Assembly (NCBI RefSeq): GCF_910596095.1
Contig: NC_056545.1
Coordinates: forward strand, 24,761,067-24,825,066
Direction: 5' to 3'
From: Thunnus maccoyii
Taxonomy: Eukaryota > Chordata > Actinopteri > Scombriformes > Scombridae
DNA: 64,000 bases
The notes beneath the pieces were generated by a model, which was not told the DNA's origin, did not search any database, and saw only the letters and a program-made list of their open reading frames with translations. This document shows, in pieces, positions 57,601 to 64,000 of the stretch (the first letter of the stretch is position 1; each line of letters starts with the position of its first letter). Made by a program: the position numbers and the translations under genes.

Positions 57601-60469
57601 GGTGATGCTGATGAGCTTCACTATGGTGGTGTTCTCCATGGTGATGCTGATGAGCTTCATGGTGGTGGTCTCCATGGTGATGCTGATCGCCTGGACTGTG
57701 GTGTTCTCCATGGTGATGCTGATGAGTGTCACTATGGTGGTCTCCATGATGATGCTGATGAGCTTCATGGTGGTGGTCTCCATGGTAATGCTGATGGTCT
57801 GGACTGTGGTGTTCTCCATGGTGATGCTGATGAACTTCACTATGGTGTTCTCCATGGTGATACTGATGGCGTGGACTGTGGTGGTCTCCATGGTGATGCT
57901 GATCACCTTCATTGTGGTGGTCTCCATGGTGATGCTGATGGCCTGGACTGTGGTGGTCGCCATGGTGATGATGATGAGCTTCATGGTGGTGGTCTCCATG
58001 GTGATGCTGATGAGCTTCACTCTGGTCATCTCCATGCTGATGCTGATGGCCTGGATTGTGGTGGTCTCCATGATGATGCTGATGAGCTTCACTATGGTGG
58101 TCTCCATGATGATGCTGATGAGCTTCAATATGGTGGTCTCCATGGTGATGCTGATGGCCTGGACTGTGGTGGTCTCCATGGTGACAATGATGAGATTCAC
58201 TGTGGTGGTCACCATGGTGATGCTGATGGCCAGAGTTGTGATGCTGCACAAGGCCATCATGATCTCCATGGTGATGGTGATGTGTTGGGTTGTGGTGATC
58301 TCCATGGTCATTGCTTGGGCTGTGGTGTCCATGGTGATGTGGTGTAGTAGGGTGTTCAGTGTTTGGGCGTTTGCTATGATGGTGGTGTCCTGAACTGTGA
58401 TGGTCTCCATGGTGATGTGTTGGGCTGTGGTGACCATGATGATGATGAGCTGGGTTGTGATGATCTCCATGGTGAGGAACGTGGCCATGGTGGTCTCCAT
58501 GGTGATGATGATGAGCATGGCCATGGTGGTCACCATGGTGATGGTGACGAGCAGGGCTATGATGGTCCCCATGGTGATGATGATGAGTTGCACTATGGTG
58601 CTCTCCGTGGTCGTGAGTTGGGCTGTAGCAGTCTCCATGATGATGGTCTCCATAGTGATGGTGACGAGATGTATTGTGGTGGTCTCTGTGTGGATGAGAA
58701 GTGTTGTAGTGCTCACCATGGTGATAAGTGGGGGAATGGTGATCTTCATGATGATAGACAGGACTGTGGTGGTGTCCGTGGTGATGGTGACGACTTGTGT
58801 TGTGGTGATCTCTGTGGTGATGGTGATAACTTGGGCTGTTGCAGTCATCATGGTGATGATGATGTCTACGAGTATGATGGTCTCCTTGGTGACGGTGGTG
58901 GTGCTTATAAGAGGGTGAATGGGAATGATGCTGAGGACTTTCAGACCGTGAGTGACGTCCTTTCAAACAGCTAATATCAGTGCAGCTTTTAGGCCTAGGG
59001 TACATGTCATGGGGTGAGACTGCTGAACGGTGATGATGGTGGTGTAAAGATTTAGAGTGAGATAGTCGAGAAGAGTCGGACTGCTTGCTAGTATGGGACT
59101 GCTTGCTGGTATGGGAGTACTTGCTGGAGCTAACTGAGTCTGCACTGGTAGGCCGACTCCTCTGCTGTCTGCATTTCTCAGTGCTGCTGTCGACCTTACT
59201 GGATCTAACAGTGGCCTGCCCTGGGCTGCCGGGTGTTTGAGCGTCTGTAACCCCAAGAGTGGTGAGTCTCATTGGGCTGAGCACCTGCCGGGTTATTTCA
59301 TTAAGGAAGGCAGAAAACTTCATTTTTTCCTTCATCAAATTCTTCTTGGCTTCATTTTTTCTCATCTCCTGTTCTTCTTCATCCTCATTTCCATGCCCCT
59401 CTCTATCTCTGGGACTGCTGAGAGCCTCCATTGATTTGGCTTTGCGGAAACTTCCATCTTTTCCAGAGCCTCTTGTAATCCTCTGTGTACCATGAGTAGT
59501 GCCACCGTGAGAGGACCTGCCTTTCTCTCTTTTCTGTTTGGCAGGGAGCCTGTGTTGATGACCTCTTTTATCTATCAAAGGGACTGCATCATCTCCGTCT
59601 TCAAAGTACTTGTGTTTCCCGGAAATGTCAGTACAGGACTGTGAATGCTGAGGCTTCTTAAGTGGATTTCTGTCTGAACACTCACTGCTGGTCTCAGATG
59701 ACAGGCTAGAGGAAGATGTTGAAGTGGAGGAAGAGAAGGAAGTGGAGGAGGAAGAAGAGGAGGAGGAGGAAGAAGAGGGGGAGGAAGATGTTGATGAAGA
59801 GGAAGAAGAAGAGGAGGATGAAGAGGAACCAGCTGAGGAACTAAAAGACGTTGCTGACAGAGAAACATGGCGATGGTTTTGCTTGCGATGGTTATGGTGA
59901 GAATGAGAATCACGAGTCTTGTCATTATCAAACCGATGTCGATGGTCAGTGTGATGGTCGTTGAAAATGCTCTCCTCTGCTGTTGAATGGGTGCTATTTC
60001 AAAAAGAAAACATGGGTGTTTAAAGTCAGGACACCAAGACAAGGCATGACAATGACAACAGCAGTTTATGAATCAAAATTAAATGAATGAACTCAGAAGG
60101 ACATACTCCGCTAAATTAATCCTACTAATGTGTAAAATCAAACCAAAATAAATACAGAATGTTTAAATATCTTGGTCTATTTTAAATTAGCAACATATTC
60201 CATACACGAAAGAGAGAACAGACATAGTTATAATAGAGAAATGATTTCATAACTTACTCAGGGCTATCATTGTCGTCTGACTGATGTAACTTGTGCTGGT
60301 AATGGTGATGGCGATGGCCTTGATTTTGGTGGTGGTGCTTCATTTGTTGAGATTTTGCAGTCTTTCTGTGCTTGAGGTCTTTCTCCTGATGGTCACACAT
60401 GTCAGACTTCTGACCTTTGACGCCTCTGTTGTCCTGATCAGGATGTAAAGGTCTGAAGTATTTCTCCAT
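54636..60469 (-). CDS. Large His-rich repeat protein with TJAP1/BEGAIN-like coiled coil (unnamed)
   Basis: Exons, in order: 60510-60258, 59993-57128, 56759-56731, 56488-56327, 56187-56121, 55947-55843, 55487-54636 (stop TAA). Phases agree. With the first in-frame ATG at 60469 the product is about 1430 residues. In order: a basic, His-containing N terminus (PMEKYFRPLHPDQ); a Ser run (~residues 120-165); KFSAFLNEITRQVLSPMRL; a His-rich domain (~380-960) built largely of 12-residue units such as HQHHHGDHHSPG; then a coiled coil with LLEAELQRTRVELSNLTERF and NNLLEQKLHS; and a Pro/Glu-rich tail ending ERTQL, a class I PDZ-ligand pattern. The coiled coil resembles the TJAP1 (tight junction) and BEGAIN (postsynaptic) families in spacing and key Leu/Glu positions. 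I do not recognise the whole protein. Metal binding by the His domain is an inference. The donor after 57128 (gtatgg) is weak, and the N terminus is uncertain. Confidence 0.82.
55989..56000. repeat. G12 homopolymer in an intron of the His-rich gene
   Basis: Run of twelve G on the plus strand (C-run in the transcript), about 40 bp upstream of an acceptor on the minus strand. It is likely length-variable and a frequent source of assembly error. Confidence 0.9.
57345..58230 (-). repeat. 36-bp coding minisatellite (12-residue His-rich units)
   Basis: On the plus strand the unit is tccatggtgatgctgatg followed by a variable half (gcctggactgtggtggtc or agcttcatggtggtggtc). It recurs every 36 bp, occasionally 39, for about two dozen copies inside the large exon. 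Diverged copies continue to ~58900. The unit is a multiple of three, so copy-number change keeps the frame. Confidence 0.93.
59695..59835 (-). repeat. Coding TCC/TCT/TCA array (Ser run)
   Basis: On the minus strand an imperfect array of Ser codons (gga/gaa triplets on plus) encodes a run of roughly 45 mostly Ser residues with a few Thr and a Pro, in the same exon as the His repeats. Mixed Ser codons suggest it is old or selected rather than a fresh slippage product. Confidence 0.9.
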
Positions 60470-60789
60470 CGGCTGAGTGATGTCCACAGAAACTGGCACA
60501 GTATTGATCCCTGAGGAAATTATTTTCCTTCATTAAAATCATGTCACATAATTCAGTCTTCTGCTGGTGTACTATTTTTTTTTATCCATCTACAAAATTA
60601 ATGTGAGAAAAATAGAAACAAAGCGATACTCACATTTTCATTCATACAATAATTGCAATATATTAGGAAAAAACATGATAATGAAAATGTCATTACACAT
60701 TAAATTACTTATTAAACTAAACTTTTTACAATTTTTACAATTTACATAAATAATATTTTTTCATCTTTAACTAACTGTCATTCACATTT

Positions 60790-61720
60790 AAGTGCGTATG
60801 ATACAATATTGTATCGTATTGCCAACTCTGCTCGGCTAACTGTGGAGAACCTACAAAGTTCCTTTGACGTTCTCCAAGCTACACTTATGATCTTAAATTT
60901 GTATTTAATGCATATAAAACTAAGTGTATGTCATTATACAGAGCTAGAAGTAATGGTAGCAAAAACTTTCATATTTCCACTGTACCAGGATTCATTATTG
61001 AGAGAGTTATAGAATATAAAGACCTTGGGATTTGGATAGATGACAAATTCAGATACAAATTTCATATAAACAATCTTGTCAACAAATTATGACAAATAAT
61101 TGTTTTGTTTTGTTTTTTTTGCACAGAAATAGAACCAACTTTCCTCTTCTTTGTAGGAAAAGGATTGTTGACGCTATTTTTCTCTCTGTTTTGGATCATA
61201 GTGATGTGATTTATAGGCATGCCTCTGCCTCTACTCTTAAGTCTTTGGATGCTTTTATCATTTTGCTCTTAGGTTTATTACTTGTGATGTTTATAGCACT
61301 CATCATTGTATCCTGTATGAAAAAGTTGGATGGTCTTCTCTGTCTGAGAGACGTGATAGGCATATGTATTTGTTTATCTACAAAGCCCTTATTGGGAAGC
61401 TGCCATCTTACATCACATCTTTGCTAGATTGATTAAACTCAGTCTAATGACTGACTTTCACTCCAAGTCCCTTGAGTTTGTACCGAGCTTGGAAGATCTG
61501 CTTTTGGTTTCTATGCCCCAACCACCCAGAACCCTTTACAAAGCACCATAAAAATTAATACTTTGGTAACGCTTGGTCAATTTAAATCTATGATAACAAA
61601 CCATTCTGTTTCTGTTTGTACCTGTTTTAATTGATTTGGTTTTTTGTATCTTTTATTAACTGTACTTTTATACTTGTTTTTTTTTTCGGGTTTAAATATA
61701 GACAATAATAATAATAATAC
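60790..61720 (+). mobile_element. Broken LINE (non-LTR retrotransposon) 3' fragment
   Basis: On the plus strand, three reading-frame pieces give the C-terminal part of a non-LTR reverse transcriptase: ERVIEYKDLGIWIDDKF, then FPLLCRKRIVDAIFLSVLD and DVIYRHASASTLKSLDAF, and later ALIGKLPSYITSLL-like. Stops and frameshifts break it (for example TGA at 61089-61091), so it is dead. The 3' end runs into an (AAT)n tract at 61704-61719, as in LINEs that end in short tandem repeats rather than poly(A). It is inserted antisense in the intron upstream of the exon at 60258-60510. The 5' end is truncated; the clade (L2/CR1-like?) is uncertain. Confidence 0.8.
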
Positions 61721-62043
61721 TGGTTCACTACACCAGTAACATGATTACTGATCAGTTTCATGTACATTATATATGAATAAAGATTAGATTTTTTGTGAAA
61801 AAAGAGTGAATGCAGCACTGCATACCATGAAAAGGCAACTGTAAAAAATAGTCCCATGCAGATTTCTTTGCCCAAATGCAGCTTTGTTAAGTTACAAGTA
61901 ACGCTATCCAACATTTCATTACAAAACAAGTTCTAATGTTCCAATGAAAGTTTATTTTAGTTGAGAGAACAGCTACAGAGGAATTGACTCAGATATTTGT
62001 CTGTAACTAACACATCTACCATAGAGAAAACATCTGTACTTAC

Positions 62044-62136
62044 GTTCTGAAAGAAGCCACAGGAATGACACAGACAGAGGTGTTCATTGATGCTTTGTAC
62101 CAGAAACGCAATGACTCTCTCTGTGTGATGCGCCTT
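62044..62136 (-). other. Candidate upstream exon of the His-rich gene, probably 5' UTR
   Basis: A 93-nt block with a good acceptor (ttcatttag) and donor (CAGAAC, then gtaagt) on the minus strand. If joined to the exon at 60510, the frame used downstream has a TGA in this block and no ATG after it before 60469. It would then be 5' UTR and translation would start at 60469. One other frame is open throughout but does not continue downstream. Confidence 0.45.
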
Positions 62137-64000
62137 CTAAATGAACAGGGAAGCACGTGTGAAAACACAAACACACACACACACACACACATCAATCTAT
62201 ACTCCCATGCCATCCAATGACAGAAGGGCCAGTTATTGCATGCAGATACTTTGACCTGTATTAAACTGTACTGTATACTGTATATGATGGCGTATGCTTG
62301 TATTTTAAAAACACCAGTTTTAATGAGTAACATATTGTGCTGAACATACATAAATTCAAATACACCAAACAGATCAATACATACTTTACATATGTTATAA
62401 AGCAATATACTGTATACAAACCAAATTCTGTCATTTATTTATTTATATATACTATTTGTGTTTATATTTATTTCATTTTATTTCCATTTCGATTTCTATT
62501 AATTACTCTCATCATATGAGATTATTATTTAAAAAAACAAAACATTTTTCTTTCTTGTCATTGCTCTTCAGACAACAGTAGCAAGATTAAAGAAATCAGA
62601 ATGATAGTTATGTCGAATATTTCATCAAATCCAGTGAATAAGAGTCTCAGCATATTTTAATGATTTTTTTTTGAAAATGCCTTGAATAAATAGTGATGAT
62701 ATATTGATGTCATAATAGCCACTGCAGGATCACCGCATCAGCCATAAAACACTGGCCCCCAGCAAATGCAGAAACAGCTGAGAGGTGAACTCTAAGCACA
62801 AATTAAATAAATTAAATAAAATGAATCACTCCAAATATCAGCAGCTCATCACAAAGATGATTCAACATTTTTCCACTTATGATTGTCGTCATGAGTATTG
62901 AACAGAGGTGCAGACAAACTATGCTGCGGTATGCATGTTAACTACAAAGTGGGAAGTTATTGATTAGGATGTCCCTATTATGTCAGTGCAATGGGAAATC
63001 TAATAACTCAAAGTTACTGAGAAACACATTGAATTCCAATAGAGTGACAAAAGTAATTACACCATAAGACATCATGCTGTTATATTAAACCACTCATAAC
63101 TTGAACTATTTTCACACATCAAGAGAAATATAAGACAAGACAAACTACAGCTCTGTGCTCTGTACAAGTCGTCGTCCCCGTTGTAATTTTGCAGCGTGCA
63201 TAATCATCACCACCGCCGGCAGCTTTCCCTGCATCAATGGAATATGGCTCAGATCCACTGACAGTCAATGGCAAACCTCCACTGCTGTGACTGTTTGGCA
63301 AACACAATGGAAAGTTAGATGATGCAGCTAACACACACACTCACATGCAAACACGTGATATATTGGTGAATATTTATAACAGCAGGATCTACACTTGAAG
63401 GGGGTTATTACAAGGATTCTCAAGGACAGCATGTGACAAAGTTACATCGTATAATGCAGTATGTCATCTATCATTCACAGTCATAGGCCCAATAATGAAT
63501 GCAGTATAGTGATTGCATACTGAAATGCTGACACCCTGTCATATAGAATTATTTACTAAAGCCTTTTTTTCCCCCACAGAGCTTTCAGTAAAACAATTTA
63601 AAATATGTGAGGAGAAAATATAACTTTATAAGGTTTGTCAACAACATCTCTGTCTCAGGTGAAGAAGCTCACCATTTCACTCTCAGAAGGTTTAGTTGGT
63701 GATTTAGTTGCTCTCCAGCCACTTGCCAAAGTATTTAGGAATGTTGTTGTGGTGATATGGTGAAAGTTTTGGATAGGTCAACATGTACCCACCCTCTGCT
63801 GAAGTGCATCATACATGCAGTAAAGCAGCACAGACCCATACAGCACTAAACGTACTGAGAATCTTCCATATTGGAAAAACAAACTTTCCACAATGAATTT
63901 GAATTTAAATTGTAAGTTGACTACAATGGGTTTAAGGCAAGATAATGCTATTAATTCTTTGACTGACGAGGTTTTTCATTTTGGATGTCCATGCGCCACA
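62137..64000. other. Region upstream of the His-rich gene
   Basis: No exon that I can support. There is a CA microsatellite at 62170-62190. A 73-codon minus-strand ORF at 63119-63340 has no recognisable content. The promoter and first exon(s) of the His-rich gene may lie here or beyond the window. Confidence 0.4.

Noticed and set aside
57238-58347. Plus-strand ORF of 369 codons across the His-rich array
   Set aside because: It is the complement of the 36-bp coding repeat; the minus-strand frame has splice sites, homologous flanks and continuity with other exons, the plus strand has none.
57268-58851. Second minus-strand ORF of 527 codons (Ile/Thr/Met-rich)
   Set aside because: Shifted frame of the same repeat; it does not join in phase with neighbouring exons.

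Overview
The window is vertebrate nuclear DNA from a ray-finned (teleost) fish. It carries spliced genes with GT-AG introns, AT-rich introns and spacers, CA microsatellites and fish-type interspersed repeats, and no bacterial features. I find five recognisable genes plus one large gene that I cannot name. Exon borders were placed by hand from splice sites, reading phase and recalled vertebrate homologues; no search was run.

Layout. 1-7624 (+): exons 2-6 of cnih2 (exon 1 lies outside the window), followed by a long spacer. 15890-26.3 kb (-): tm7sf2, the sterol C14-reductase. 27.4-33.1 kb (-): vps51. 36.7-44.3 kb (-): frmd8. 47.6-51.4 kb (-): a rom1/peripherin-2 family tetraspanin. 54.6-62.1 kb (-): a gene for a protein of about 1430 residues with a Ser-rich stretch, a very long His-rich 12-residue repeat domain, a short TJAP1/BEGAIN-like coiled coil and a C-terminal PDZ-ligand-like end. 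In human, CNIH2, TM7SF2, VPS51, FRMD8 and ROM1 all lie in 11q12-q13, so this is a conserved syntenic block. cnih2 and tm7sf2 converge; the other genes follow tm7sf2 on the same strand.

The genes are independent rather than an operon: AMPA-receptor and ER-export cargo biology (cnih2), cholesterol synthesis (tm7sf2), endosome-to-Golgi tethering (vps51), iRhom/ADAM17 and Wnt scaffolding (frmd8) and photoreceptor disc rims (rom1). The likeliest undescribed item is the His-rich gene at 54.6-60.5 kb. Other points of interest are a tm7sf2 upstream ORF that ends in TAATG on the main start codon, a decayed tandem copy of the frmd8 upstream region, an extra intron in rom1 holding a perfect 46-bp palindrome, and a broken LINE inside the His-rich gene.
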